NCBI GenBank assembly: GCA_037013495.1
Contig: CM072807.1
Span: 4,385,001-4,449,000, forward strand
Length of the DNA: 64,000 bases
Source of the DNA: Hippophae tibetana
Taxonomy: Eukaryota; Streptophyta; Magnoliopsida; Rosales; Elaeagnaceae
Direction of reading: 5' to 3'
This document shows, one piece after another, positions 35,460 through 47,007 of the stretch. Numbering within the stretch: the stretch's first letter is position 1; each line of letters opens with the position of its first letter. A program made the translations under genes and the position numbers. The notes under the pieces are model-generated. The model did not search any database, was not told the origin of the DNA, and worked only from the letters and a program-made list of their open reading frames with translations.

Positions 35460-36935
35460 TATTTTACACATTATTAATTCATGATTGATGAGTCATTTCA
35501 TTATCACTATCCAATTTCATATATTTTCTTTGAAAAAAGAAATTATCGTAACTTGTTAAAATACTCTTACAAATAAGATGATAGTCATTTATGTCCTTCT
35601 TAGAAAAAAATTCCAAATTATTTCACTTAACGTAAGGGCATCAAATCACATCCTCACAATTTGTATTTTTCTAAATATATTCTATAAAAAATCAACTCAT
35701 TCCCAAGTTATTGCATCCAAAATTCATCTATTTTATATAAAAATAATTTACATTTCACTATTAATTTTAATTATATATATATATATATTTAAATATTGGC
35801 ATTTTGTGCTAAAAATAGTATATGTTCTTGAATTTCTTCAATCTTCCTTGCTCCTTAGACTTGTTTTGTTAGTAAATGCTCCATGGCTTGCTTTAAGACA
35901 ATTTTGAGGACGTAGAATGTTGTCCACCATTTTACCTTATACCTTTTTTGTATGACTATTATTTCTGAGAGTACTTGTTCTAAGAACCATTGACACATGC
36001 ACGAAAAGTAAAATTTTGTAAAGAATATACATGAGTTTATAATAAACATTTTCTTTAGATTTGAAGATTGTTAATGAGTTTTGAAGAGATTAAAATTCTT
36101 TTGAATCTCTGGTATTAAAATCTCTAGGGAAGGACCAAAGAGGTTAATAGTTGAAAGATTAAAGAAGAATAACTATGAATGAGAATAATTATGGTTTTGA
36201 ATCAGGAAGGTATTATACCAAGTCCGTTGATAATCCCAATAATGGAAAATTTTACAATGATATTGGGAAGTTTTAAAGTCGATTGGGAATCGTTTTAATG
36301 TAGATAGCTTATTGTCCTATTTTGATGGAGACAAAAAATTTAGGATTTTGTAGGTGGAATATGAAAGGTCTGTTGTGTTGTTTGGATGAAAGAAGTGCTT
36401 AAATTCTACACATCTAGTAGATTTCAGAATACTTTGATAATGTTTCGGGGTTTTGGTAATATCACATGCATGATATATAAAAACCATTTTTCTTTGAATA
36501 TTTTTGAAGGGAAAAATAAGAATTTATGTCATAAAATCCTTATTCAACTATTGTAATAATATGAGCTTCAAGTTTTGAATTTTTTTTGAGATACTACCTC
36601 TATTTTCCCTAGTCTAGAGGTTATAGTGGAATATGATGTTCCCTTTTGAAAAATTATATCAAAGGAGAAGTCTTTCTTTATTTTTATAAGTTTGGAAGAG
36701 GTTCTTTCCTTTTTAATGGATTTAGAGGTTTTATTTGTAGTGACTAGGATCTCTAGCTATTTTGGTACTCCAATATATTGGAGAGTATTTTGGAGAGTTT
36801 GGAAGAGCTCTAGTAATTCTGTGAGACACTTGACCCATTTTGAAACTTGTTTGATTTTATCATTAGACTATGAATCCTTTTGGAGTTTTGATTGGGTTGG
36901 TTCAAACTAGGTGATAATAGGTTTCACAAAAGATA
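35460..36935. other. Unassigned region beside the pararetrovirus fossil
   Basis: Less AT-rich than its surroundings at 36050-36930. Possibly a continuation of the viral fossil, but no hallmark motif is visible. A 109-codon plus frame at 35578-35907 is hydrophobic low-complexity and not convincing. Confidence 0.35.
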
Positions 36936-36939
36936 AGAG

Positions 36940-37610
36940 TTTTAAGAAAAACTTAGAGAATTACCCTTACTTTTCTTTATCATTTTTTCTTGGCATGAGA
37001 TAACCTACTTTGTAGGAATTCCTTAGTTAGAAAATTCATAATGAATTTGCATATCTTTTAATAAATTCAATGTCAAAATCAAAGATGCTTAATATATTCC
37101 TTGTCATTTAGCAAAAATTTGTTTAGAGACAATGTTTTAAATCTTTTTGTAAAATTTCTTTTACAGATTTAAAATCAATCCTTAATAAAAAAAAATATTT
37201 AATAAATTAGATTGAAATTTTAAAATACAAAAAAAATAATAAAACTTCTTTTTTAATTGTGGAATAATGTTTTTGATAATCATTTCAATGGCTAGGTAAA
37301 TTGTATGACCAATTCCTTCTCCTAGGTTTGCTTTAATATACCTCCGTAGCCAATATCATAGTTTCAACAATTTTAGGTAGATTGAGATCTACTAAATGTA
37401 AGCAAGAGATATCTAGAACTATTTGGTTTATCTATTAGTCGATTTTGATATTATGGTATGTGCATTTATCCAAGGTTTAGGATTGGCTATAAGCAAATTA
37501 TGAGAGGTTTTAGGTTTTAAAAGACGATTGATATTAGCATAAAAGTTCAAAACATAATCTAGACTCCCAAGAAATCTTTGATGTTTTATCTATAATCTGA
37601 TCAAGAAACT
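36940..37610 (-). mobile_element. Endogenous pararetrovirus fossil (Caulimoviridae), RT end and RNase H
   Basis: Minus-strand reading shows RFLGSLDYVLNFY near 37580, a hallmark of the caulimovirid reverse transcriptase thumb (rFLGsLNY..dFY). Further left are KHYSTIKKEV (about 37260) and SVKEILQKD and FDFDIEFIK (37170-37040), the end of the viral RNase H domain. The order and spacing fit a Petuvirus/Florendovirus-like polymerase. The copy is heavily broken, with many breaks, and clearly old. No intact gene remains. Sequence to the left, down to about 36060, may be further viral sequence (MPRKNDKEK-like start at about 36990), but this is weak. Confidence 0.8.
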
Positions 37611-37619
37611 TGTTAATAA

Positions 37620-40450
37620 AACTAAAGGAAAATTATATATTTTTTAATATTTTATTTTTAAATGACATTATCTAATAATTATTAGATTAATACTACATAT
37701 TTTAAAAAAATGAACTAAAGCACTCTTATCATAAAATTACACTATCAATAGGACCATTGTGTCAAAGTAAGGTAGTTTTTATGAAATAAAATAATAATAA
37801 AAAACCATGAGAAAGCTTGATAATTTTAAAGACAAAAATACAAATAATATATTTCCCATATTATTTAAAACATGAAAGTAATTAAAATGTTTAAATAAAT
37901 TCACAAATATATTATTGAGTTATTTTAAAAGTTATAAATTACTAACTAACTATATTAAACAATAAAAATAATATTTAATTATAAGTAGTGATATACATGT
38001 ACCATTGATTATAGTTGTATCACTAATTATAGTGATACAAATATATGTTATATTTTAATATTAAATTTATATAATTAATAAAAAATTTGGTGGTAAATTT
38101 ATAAAAAATTTGTGATATATTTATATCAATAAAAAAGAAAACGATTTATAATAATGATAGATTTATATCACTAATAATATTTGAGTTTTATTTTTATCAT
38201 TTAATAAAATTAAATAATATGTTATAACTTTAACTATAATTTGGTTGTAATTTTAATTATATTTTAAAATTTACATATAGACCGCAATGCCAATACATAA
38301 CTTCTTTTTTTCAAATATCCATTAATATATATTAATATTAAAATGAAAAAATTCTTCAATTAGCACCCCAAGAAATAAAATTTGGATTGATATATGTATT
38401 ATTTATAATCAATAATAAAATTGACAAAAAATATAAGATAATTGATTAGAAAGCATATTTTAAAAAAGATAAATATTGATTTACTAATAATATCCTTAGG
38501 GTGTGCATTTGTTTAAACTGAATACAAATATATTTAAATTTGGATCCAATTTTAGATAGTTTGAATAACACACAAATTTAAGATTGGATTAGGATTAATC
38601 TGATAAGACGAATAAAATAATAATTATAATTATTATTATGAAAATTTTGATGTATTTTTTTTCGCTATTTTTATTGCAATTTTTTTTCTTTTTATATATT
38701 AATTATTCATTTATTAATAATAATTATACTAATATCTAATCAACATAACTAGTTATATGAATAGTTCTAAATTTCACTTAAAAATGAAATTTATTACAAT
38801 TTTTTATTCATAATTATATTTCATATAAAATAGTTATAATAAGTTTATTATGTTTATAGTTTTATTATTTTTAACTATTTTTGTAAATATATTCTATTAT
38901 CACTTATCATAATTACATCAAATTTAAGTCTAAAATATAAATTTATTTTAATTTCAGGTAGTTGTTCTTTAAATTATTTTATATTATATTAATGACTTTA
39001 AAACTTTTTATTTTTTAGATTTATAAAATTTTGTTATTTATTTGTATGTTTAACTTTGTTAGAATACATGGAATTTGATTCGAAAGTTTTATTATTTTAA
39101 TTAGATTAAAAATTATAAAAAATTTACAATATTTAAAATAAATATCAAGTTAAATAAGATTAAAAATACTAAAAAATACATATAATAAAAATTTGGGCCA
39201 ATTTGTGTTAAAGTTTTCAATTCATGAGACAAATTAACTTGAGTTAAAATTAAAAAAATAAAAATTAAATTAATTTTAATCAATCTAAAGTGCTCACTAC
39301 GCACGAGTTGACACCATGTATGCCTTTGTTGGTTGTTGACGTAACATCCTAAACTATAAATATAAACATTAAATTCAAAATTTTAAACCAATAAATTTTA
39401 GTATTATTTTAATTTTTTAATATATTAATTTATTTTTTAACATGTATATTTAAGTACTAAATATATTAATTTTTATTATTAAATATAAATATTTATTACA
39501 TTAGATCGTTTATAATTAAAAAAAATTATAAACAAAGTAAGAAGTGTGGCACGTGAGAAAAATATATTTTAATTTTGACGTCGATAAAGAAGTATTCGAC
39601 GGGAAATAGGATGAGTTGGGTTTACTATTTGCTCTTACACATTCTTCAACATTCGTCTTCTTATAAACATTTTTTAATTAATTATAATTTATAAAATTAA
39701 ATTATATATAATTAAAAATATTTTTTTATCAATAAATTATATTTTACTTATAAAAATTTGTTATTATAATACACAAAACAATTATTATTATAATAATTAT
39801 TAAATTAATAAAATAAATTTATAATTATAATTATAATTTATATATTTAAAATATTTTTTTTACTAAAATGTCAAAAAACAAAATTAAATATTGTCGCAAA
39901 ATATGTTAAAATTTCGAATAAAAAATTAATTCTTAATTTTTTTTCTTATTTCTAAGTAAATATTTTAATTCAATTTTTTATATCTTTTATAAAATATATC
40001 ATATTATATTTTTCTTGTTTATAACATATTTTTTATATACTTTAAAAATAAATAATTAATAAAATTTATTTTTATATTATCAAAATTTATTTATTTATGA
40101 TAATTAATAAAATTAAATAGTATACTTAATTATTAAAAAAAATTTAACTACTTATTCTATAATATTTAATCAAAAAAATATTTTAATTAATTGTTTAATA
40201 TAAATATTTTAAATATTTAAAAATATATATTTAATAAAAAATTAATCTAAAATATAAATAATTTATTTTAAGTTTATAAAATTTTCGTAATATTCGGTGT
40301 TAATTGTAGGATAAAATTTCAAATTAAAAAGAAATCTTTAATAGTACCAAATCAATTTATGTTTTTTAAGTGTAACAAAAATTTAAATAAATAAATAAAT
40401 CCCGAAGCCCCAATTCAATCGAATCTACATATGGCATACCGCCATGACCT
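37620..40450. other. AT-rich intergenic region upstream of NDUFAF6 gene
   Basis: No gene or element recognised; very high A+T with short oligo-A/T tracts throughout. Confidence 0.5.
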
Positions 40451-42333
40451 ATTTCATTCTCTCCTTCCCAGCACCAAAGCTGCCGGTCATGTATCATCCA
40501 GTATTGCCTTATTGTAGTTTGCTAAGCTCCATTGGCGCCATTAACTAAGCCAATAGTGTTCACAGTCGACTCTCTCCGTTTCCCGTTCCCATCAGTCCAT
40601 CTTCCTCTTCTTTGTAATATGTAAGATACTTATCTCACACTCAATTTTTGATTATCGATTTTTTGTTATTAGCAGGTCATTAGAAATGATTTCTTCGTTC
40701 TGTTTCATAATTCTTGCTAATCGAAGAAAAACCTCTCTAGGTTTCATTCAGAATAAAGTTTCATTTGGATCATCGGTTTTTCATTTTCGGTATTCTGATT
40801 GGTTGTCTTTCATTCTTTTAGTATTAGTTAATCTATATAACTGGGCTCGATCGTATCTTCAAATTTTTGATTTAATGGTTTTATTTTTACTCTTTATGCT
40901 CAGATTGTCCGACCTTGTATGATACTGTGATATTAGCTAATTTAGTGATTTAATATGATGCTTTATGTATGCAGCTTTGAATCATAAAAAACTGTTACTA
41001 TGAACCTTTCAGTATTATTTTTTTCCCTTTCTCTATTTGTTGAATTCTTCAAATGTTACTTCATGAATGTTTGAAAACTTGACCCGCCCAACTTGTTTTG
41101 TGCAGTTAACTCGAATATGATGTTGTAATATATTTTATTATTATTTTTTTTCTTTTTTCTTTCTTCTTTACCACCTCTCAAAATCGTAGCTGGTGTTTTC
41201 TAGTTTGGCTTTTAATTTTAATTATTTGATATTCAGAAGCTTCATGATCAAAATGCAATATGAAAATGCAATTTGTTTTGCAAGATATTACCAAAATGAA
41301 TTATTAGTATTGTTCCGTTAAGAACCCTGTAATTTTATTAAATAACAATAGGGTTAATTACGTTTTATGTCCATAATGTATGGGACAATGTCCAAAATGT
41401 ATACTTTGTTATAATTATCCTCACAACGTATGAGTAACGATTGTCCAACAACGTGCATATTTAAAGTTGTAATTATGCTCACAACGTATGTATAACGATG
41501 CCATTATGTTCAAAATTAGACATGTTTTTGTCATTATCTATACGTTATGGGTATTATTGAATTAGATTAAACGTTTTGGATATTTTTACAAATTACTTGG
41601 ACTTTGTCAGCATAAAACGTAATTAATTCAATAATAATTTGATTATAGATGTGAATTCAAATACATTACAGAAAACTACTAGACAATATAAACATGCTGA
41701 AATGATAACATGATGTGATGTTTGGGAGCAACAGTGGAGTGTTCAGGATGAAGGTACAACATTCAAGGAAAGGTATTAGTGCCTCAGCGTGTTTGGGAAT
41801 CTTAAGAATAGCTTAGAAGACGACTTGAAACGGCATGCTTTCCATTTGTTCCCGAGTAAAACAGATTTAACTTACCATAAGAACCTGGATAAGTTTGATT
41901 CTATTTTGTGTGAAGCAGGTAACTATGTAATGCCAATTGTCAAGTTGTGCATACTAGATTGAAATGTTTTTAGAAGTTACGACTTACTTTTGATGTTTCT
42001 GGTAATTGAAGAATTTAAGACGATTTTCTGTGTAGAAATATTATAGAATATCTGATCTTTTAAAGTTTGTGATTGTGCTAGCTGAAATTGTGTGGTGAAA
42101 ACATGTGATATGTTCACACTTTTTTTTGGGGAAAGCCAAATGCAATCAATGCTATTCACCACTTTAGTTGTTTACAGTGTTATTCATTGCTAAGTTGAGG
42201 GATCTTTTTTTTTTCCCAAATAAATTTCATTAGCTTAATTTATAGCTAATGAAAGATGCCTGCTTCTTGTAGCTTGCAGGCACAGGCCTTAGTACCTTGT
42301 TTCATCTAGTAGGTCTACTTCATATTTTTACAG
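40450..42333 (+). promoter_or_regulatory. Promoter, 5' UTR exon and 5' UTR intron of the NDUFAF6 gene
   Basis: A CT-rich leader (CTCTCTCCGTTTCCCGTTCC, 40571-40590) resembles a plant 5' UTR. It runs to a donor at 40621 (AATAT|GTAAGA). The acceptor is likely TTTTTACAG at 42325-42333, 21 bases before the start codon. A second small leader exon after TTAGCAG (about 40675) is possible. The intron is about 1.7 kb and contains a MITE at 41351-41628. Confidence 0.55.
41351..41628. mobile_element. MITE inside the 5' UTR intron
   Basis: The ends are imperfect inverted repeats: GGGTTAATTACGTTTTATG on the left and CATAAAACGTAATTAATT on the right. CAATA flanks both sides (41346-41350 and 41629-41633). 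The inside has two copies of CTCACAACGTATG about 75 bases apart. Superfamily is not clear from the termini. Confidence 0.7.
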
Positions 42334-42354
42334 GGATAATTACAGTTTATTAAA

Positions 42355-43266
42355 ATGAATAGCAGTTCTGCATCTACCAGTTTGCGAGCAGCTTTATCAT
42401 ACTGTGTACAACAAGTTCGCAGTTATGATTACCATCACTACCTTTGCCTCCTTGAACTTCCTCCACGTTTGCGGAAAGCTGCATTTGCACTTCGTGCCTT
42501 TAACATTGAAACATCCAAAGCCATGGATGTTGCTTCTGATCCCAGAATTGGTCTTATGCGCCTAGTCTGGTGGCAAGAAGCTATAGACAAGATTTATGCC
42601 AAGAAGCTGGTAGAACACCCAGCTGCACAAGCCCTTTCATCGGTTATACATGAGAATAAAATTACCAAGGGCTGGCTGAAACGGTCTGTAGAAGCTCGAA
42701 TCAATGATGCAAAAAGAGAGAATACTTACATCCCAGGAAAAATTGAAGAGTTGGAGAAATATGCTGAGGATACTGCATCAACTATTCTTTACATGACACT
42801 CCAAGCTGGTGGTACCAGGTCCACTGCTGCAGATCATGCAGCGTCTCATATTGGTAAGGCAAGCGGTCTTCTTTTGCTACTGAAGTCACTACCATTTCAT
42901 GCTAGTCGTAATCACCATAGTTCTTACATACCAGCTGAGGTGGCTGGCAAGCATGGATTGTTAGTTAAGCGAGGTGGTCAACAAGAGATAAGTTTAGAGT
43001 CTCGAGAAGGCCTTTGTGATGCAGTTTTCGACCTGGCATCAATAGCTAACATTCACTTGCAGAAAGCTCGAGAATTAGCTCGGACTATACCTGCTGATGC
43101 TCGTCCAGTGCTTCTGACAGCTGTGCCTGCCCAAGTTTTGTTGGATTCCCTCCACAAGGTACATTTTGATGTGTTTGATCCAAGGTTAGCACGAGGTATT
43201 CTGGGCATATCTCCGTTGTGGTTCCAACTAAAGCTGAAGTGGCATTCATGGAGGGGGAAATACTGA
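42355..43266 (+). CDS. NDUFAF6: NDUFAF6-like complex I assembly factor (squalene/phytoene synthase fold)
   Basis: The coding sequence is a single exon of 303 codons. The family domain (PF00494 type) covers about residues 15-285: VRSYDYHHYLCLLELPPRLR, FALRAFNIE (about 44-52), the diagnostic RLVWWQEAID at 69-78, ELEKYAEDTASTILYMTLQA at 132-151 and HIGKASGLLLLLKSLPFHA at 165-183. The Asp-rich DxxxD metal motifs of true squalene and phytoene synthases are not seen, which fits the non-enzymatic assembly factor. In animals NDUFAF6 acts in mitochondria in ND1 insertion into complex I; the plant protein is assumed to do the same. The N-terminus is short, with some basic residues (R11, R22), so a mitochondrial import signal is plausible but not obvious. 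No break is visible. Confidence 0.93.
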   Translation: MNSSSASTSLRAALSYCVQQVRSYDYHHYLCLLELPPRLRKAAFALRAFNIETSKAMDVASDPRIGLMRLVWWQEAIDKIYAKKLVEHPAAQALSSVIHENKITKGWLKRSVEARINDAKRENTYIPGKIEELEKYAEDTASTILYMTLQAGGTRSTAADHAASHIGKASGLLLLLKSLPFHASRNHHSSYIPAEVAGKHGLLVKRGGQQEISLESREGLCDAVFDLASIANIHLQKARELARTIPADARPVLLTAVPAQVLLDSLHKVHFDVFDPRLARGILGISPLWFQLKLKWHSWRGKY

Positions 43267-43481
43267 CTATTTTTTGATTATTTTTTCATAAAAATTTCAT
43301 CATGAACTTCCCCATTGTCTGTAAAATGAAATTGCATTTAGGAAAGAGTTGTGTTTCTTGCCTTCTAATAAGGGTACTATACGTTAGGAATCAGATTTCA
43401 GTGGTTTTCCCACCACCAAATTCCCCTTCCCCTATTATGGGCAAGGGTTTATTGTCACCCGTTTCATTCAGATTTATATGT

Positions 43482-43487
43482 AATAAA
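43482..43487 (+). terminator. Polyadenylation signal of NDUFAF6
   Basis: AATAAA lies 216 bases after the stop codon, followed by A-rich sequence. It is the nearest canonical signal in the 3' UTR. Confidence 0.5.
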
Positions 43488-43609
43488 GTATTAAAAGAAA
43501 AGAAAAGATGGGACGTTAATGAAATCACATTTGCCAAACCCCGTTCCTTTTCTGTAGGCAAATTACCTTGGAGAGTAGGAGACTTTTAGGTGGCACTGCC
43601 GCTGAGGCT

Positions 43610-44633
43610 ACTTAGGTTCTTAATTAGCCTAACCAAATAATGAAAGTGGAAAATCTAAATATATGAAGAAAAAAAAAATAGGCGCTGGAGGAGTAACTTG
43701 AATGGGTTAACAGCAGCACACACAGGAAAAAATCTTACTATAATATCTTATATGTTATTTATTAATATTAGTAGTTCATTTTGTCCGTAATTTTAATACA
43801 AGTTTTTTCTATAAAAATAAAGAGTTAGAGAAAATTTCGTTCTATTATATATTTGTGCTTCCATTATATGTAATTCTCTATGATTGAGTTTTCCATTTCA
43901 TAAGCAAGCAAGGTTGGAGTCTTCCCATATCGTTTGTAAATATGCATTTATAGTTTTGAAAAGAAAAAAAGAGAAAGTTTTACACTGATACACTCTAACT
44001 TGAACTATTCCACTAAATATGTCACGACAAAAATAATAGACATTAAAATTAAGGTTAGTTCGTTATAAAGTTCTTATATTTATTTTAAAATTGATATTTA
44101 AGTCTTATATTTATTTTTATAACAGTATAATCATATTGTTATAATAAAATGATTGTATAAGGACAAATAAACTTTTTTTATATTTTTATTATATTCATTT
44201 TTTAATTCTTTCAATTACATTTTATTCAAGTTACAATGATCTAATGTAAATAAAATAAAATAAAAATTATCTTTATTCTTGTGCGGACATTTTTTCATAA
44301 TAATAATACTAAATTATTACAAAAAATAAATATAAAACGTAAATATTATTTTAATAATAAATAAATAATATTTGTGACATTATTCTCTAAAATATAAAAA
44401 TAATGTTACATTTTTTTTAATCCCTTTGTTATTAGCACAAGTTATAACTTTGGTCTAGTTAGAAAATTTTATAAGTGTTAAATTTAAAATTTAAGATGAA
44501 TTTAAATAATATTAGATAATATGATTATAATATAAATTAAAATTTAAAATAAATTTAAATAATATTAAGTAATGTAATTATAATATGTTTATGATATATT
44601 ATATTATGCTCGATTGGATGGTTGGAAATTGAT
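43610..44633. other. AT-rich spacer
   Basis: Nothing recognised between the NDUFAF6 3' UTR and the solo LTR. Confidence 0.5.
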
Positions 44634-47007
44634 TGATATACGAATTGTGTTTAACGAATACACAAATATACATATTATAACAAGTATAGTGATAAAAAAG
44701 ATTGTTCCCATGACGACTATATTATTAGAAATTAATTTAAAAAAAGAAGTAAAAATCAAATTTTTATTTGTGTTTTTATATATTAACAAAGTAAAATGAA
44801 AATAACTAAAAATAAATGAAAATAATTAATTAAATCAAATTTGACACTTAAGAAGATATATATATATATATAAATATCTAGTAATACTTAATCTTTAATT
44901 TTTTAAACATGTGAATCATCAAAATTCTTCTAATATAATTATTAACTAATTACATGATCAATTTAATCTAATCTAACATATATTCTTCTATCAAGTAAAC
45001 TATACATCATTTAGTAATTAACCTAATTACACTCTCATGTCAATTAAATTATATACTATTCATTAAGTTCATCAATTATGAATTACATACATAAAAATTA
45101 TACATCTCTACCTAGAAGGTATGCATGTTATTAAATCAAGACAAACAATTAAATAATTCTCTCGAATCTATTTAATTGTCTCTATTGATCAATTGTTGGC
45201 TAAATAAATAAATGTATAAAAATCAAATTAAATAATATAATTAAATTAAAATTAAAATTAGGGTAAAATATTATATCACCACATGGTAAAAATTGGGTTT
45301 ATAAGACCCCTTAGATTAATAAATTAACTAGATGTAATTTTGTTCATAAAACTTATATTTTTCATAAAGAAAGACATAAAAATTGATAAAGAAAGGAGAA
45401 AAATAAGAAATACAATTAATCTCTTGAATTGTAGTACCAATATACTCTTAAATTCCTACTAAAATTATATCTCATTTTGATTTTTTTTGTATTTTACTCG
45501 TTTCTTGGCTCTAAAAATTAATAAAAAATATGTTAATTTAAGCTTCTTACACTACTACAAAAAGGGGTATTAAAGTCGGTTCGCTTAATCGACTTTAAAT
45601 TAAATGACTTAAAGTTTAAAGTCGGTTCAAGGCGTGAACCGACTTTAATTTTTTTTTTTAAAATTTATTCATTTTCAACCTATATTCGAGCAGAAAAAAA
45701 ACCAAAATCAGTTTAGCAAATAGTTCAAATAATACAAATATTTTAAAATAAAATATTAATTAATAAAAGAAAAATTACCATGATTTTGTTCTATTTTATT
45801 CAAGATCGTCATATTCCTCTCCTTATGTTATAATACAAACCTACATATATAATACAAAAATCTATACACATAAATAATAACAGAAAAAAATATGAATAAT
45901 AGAGGATCTAAAAGATTAGTTAGAGAGGAAGAAAACTCACTAACCGATGTTGGAAATGGTAGTCGTAGGTGGCCGAAAAATGAGAAAGAGTAGAGGAGGA
46001 GGTTTTCAGTTTTTTAGAGTTCTGCAACGCTGAAAATAGTTTTTGTCAGGGAAGAAAGAAGAGAAAAGATTTATCCACGTGTGTAGCGTCGGTTGATGTG
46101 TTGAATTAACGCTATGTTACGTGGATAGCGTCGGTTCCAGGTGTCAACCGACGCTACGCTACGTGGATAGCGTCGATTCGCCACGTCAACCGACTCTACT
46201 ACGTTACGTAGATAGCGTCGGTTCTATACCGAATCGACTTTAAACCAATTTAAAGTCGGTTTTTGGAAAAAACCGACTTTACGTATCGACTTAAATACCC
46301 ATTTTTGTAGTAGTGTTAGAGTTTATGGAGCAATTAAGAGGTTAAATATAGCTCAGGTGGAATCTAGATCGTCAGATTAAGAATTGAGATCAAACTATGC
46401 AAATTTAACAACGTTGATGAATAGAAAGGAGACACATGACACACATAATTCAATAGGCGAATTAAAGTGTGACGAGTGGCGAAGAGGACTAGTATCGGTC
46501 GACACTCACTGAGTAAACGACACAAAGTGATCTGTGATTTGCTATTGCGAATGGAGTGGTGCACAGTTGGAAGGAATGGACGAGTAACATGATCACATGT
46601 GGTGTGAGCATTGATCGTGCAACGAACTTGGAAGGAACACTGTGTTAACATTAATCAAAGCGTTGCATCACTCTATACATACGACTTTGCATGATTTGGT
46701 GCTCCAATTGTGTGGTGTCCACTTGGCTTGCTCTCTGAGCTCACTTGGTTTCGTGACAACTTTAAATTTATTATGTGTTAAAAATTCATTAAAAAATCCG
46801 TAAAAGTTTTAGAAAAATCACAAAAAAATTAAAAGTTATATTTTCTTCTATTTTTATTAAAAATATATATTTTAATATTTTTAATCCTAAAATATACTAT
46901 TTATTAAATAAAATAAAAATATATATTAATGAATTTACTTTTATAAAATTATCGTAAACAACTTAAATTAGAACTCTAGAATACACGGTGTTGCAGCGCT
47001 ACCATCA
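44634..47007 (-). mobile_element. Solo LTR of about 1.6 kb, inverted, split by a CACTA element
   Basis: The sequence outside the inserted CACTA (45550-46315) is the reverse complement of the solo LTR at 59757-61291 along its whole length. Matching blocks include TACACTCTCATGTCAATTAA (45027) against the complement near 60890, and GAACGATTTGTACTTATCAT there against ATAGTGATAAAAAAGATTGT here. It begins TGATATACG at 44634 and ends ACCATCA at 47007. No clear target duplication remains, and it differs more from a clean LTR than its partner. With the insert removed the length is about 1605 bp. LTR length suggests Ty3/gypsy, but this is not proven. Confidence 0.82.
45550..46315. mobile_element. Short non-autonomous CACTA element, 766 bp
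   Basis: The left end is CACTACTACAAAAAGGGGTA and the right end is AAATACCCATTTTTGTAGTAGTG-type, with target duplication TTA at 45547-45549 and 46316-46318. Subterminal AAAGTCGGTT and GATAGCGTCGGTT repeats lie near both ends. 45890-45990 (GGATCTAAAAGATTAGT, then AAATGGTAGTCGTAGGTGGC) matches 8300-8390 of the 6.5 kb element, and the right end matches 8940-9048. It is therefore an internal-deletion derivative of that family. It carries no coding region. Confidence 0.95.

Noticed and set aside
35578-35907. 109-codon hydrophobic plus frame
   Set aside because: Low-complexity Ile/Tyr/Leu composition typical of AT-rich chance frames.
46364-46651. 95-codon minus frame rich in Cys and His
   Set aside because: Lies in the GC-richer part of the solo LTR and is not kept in the second copy.
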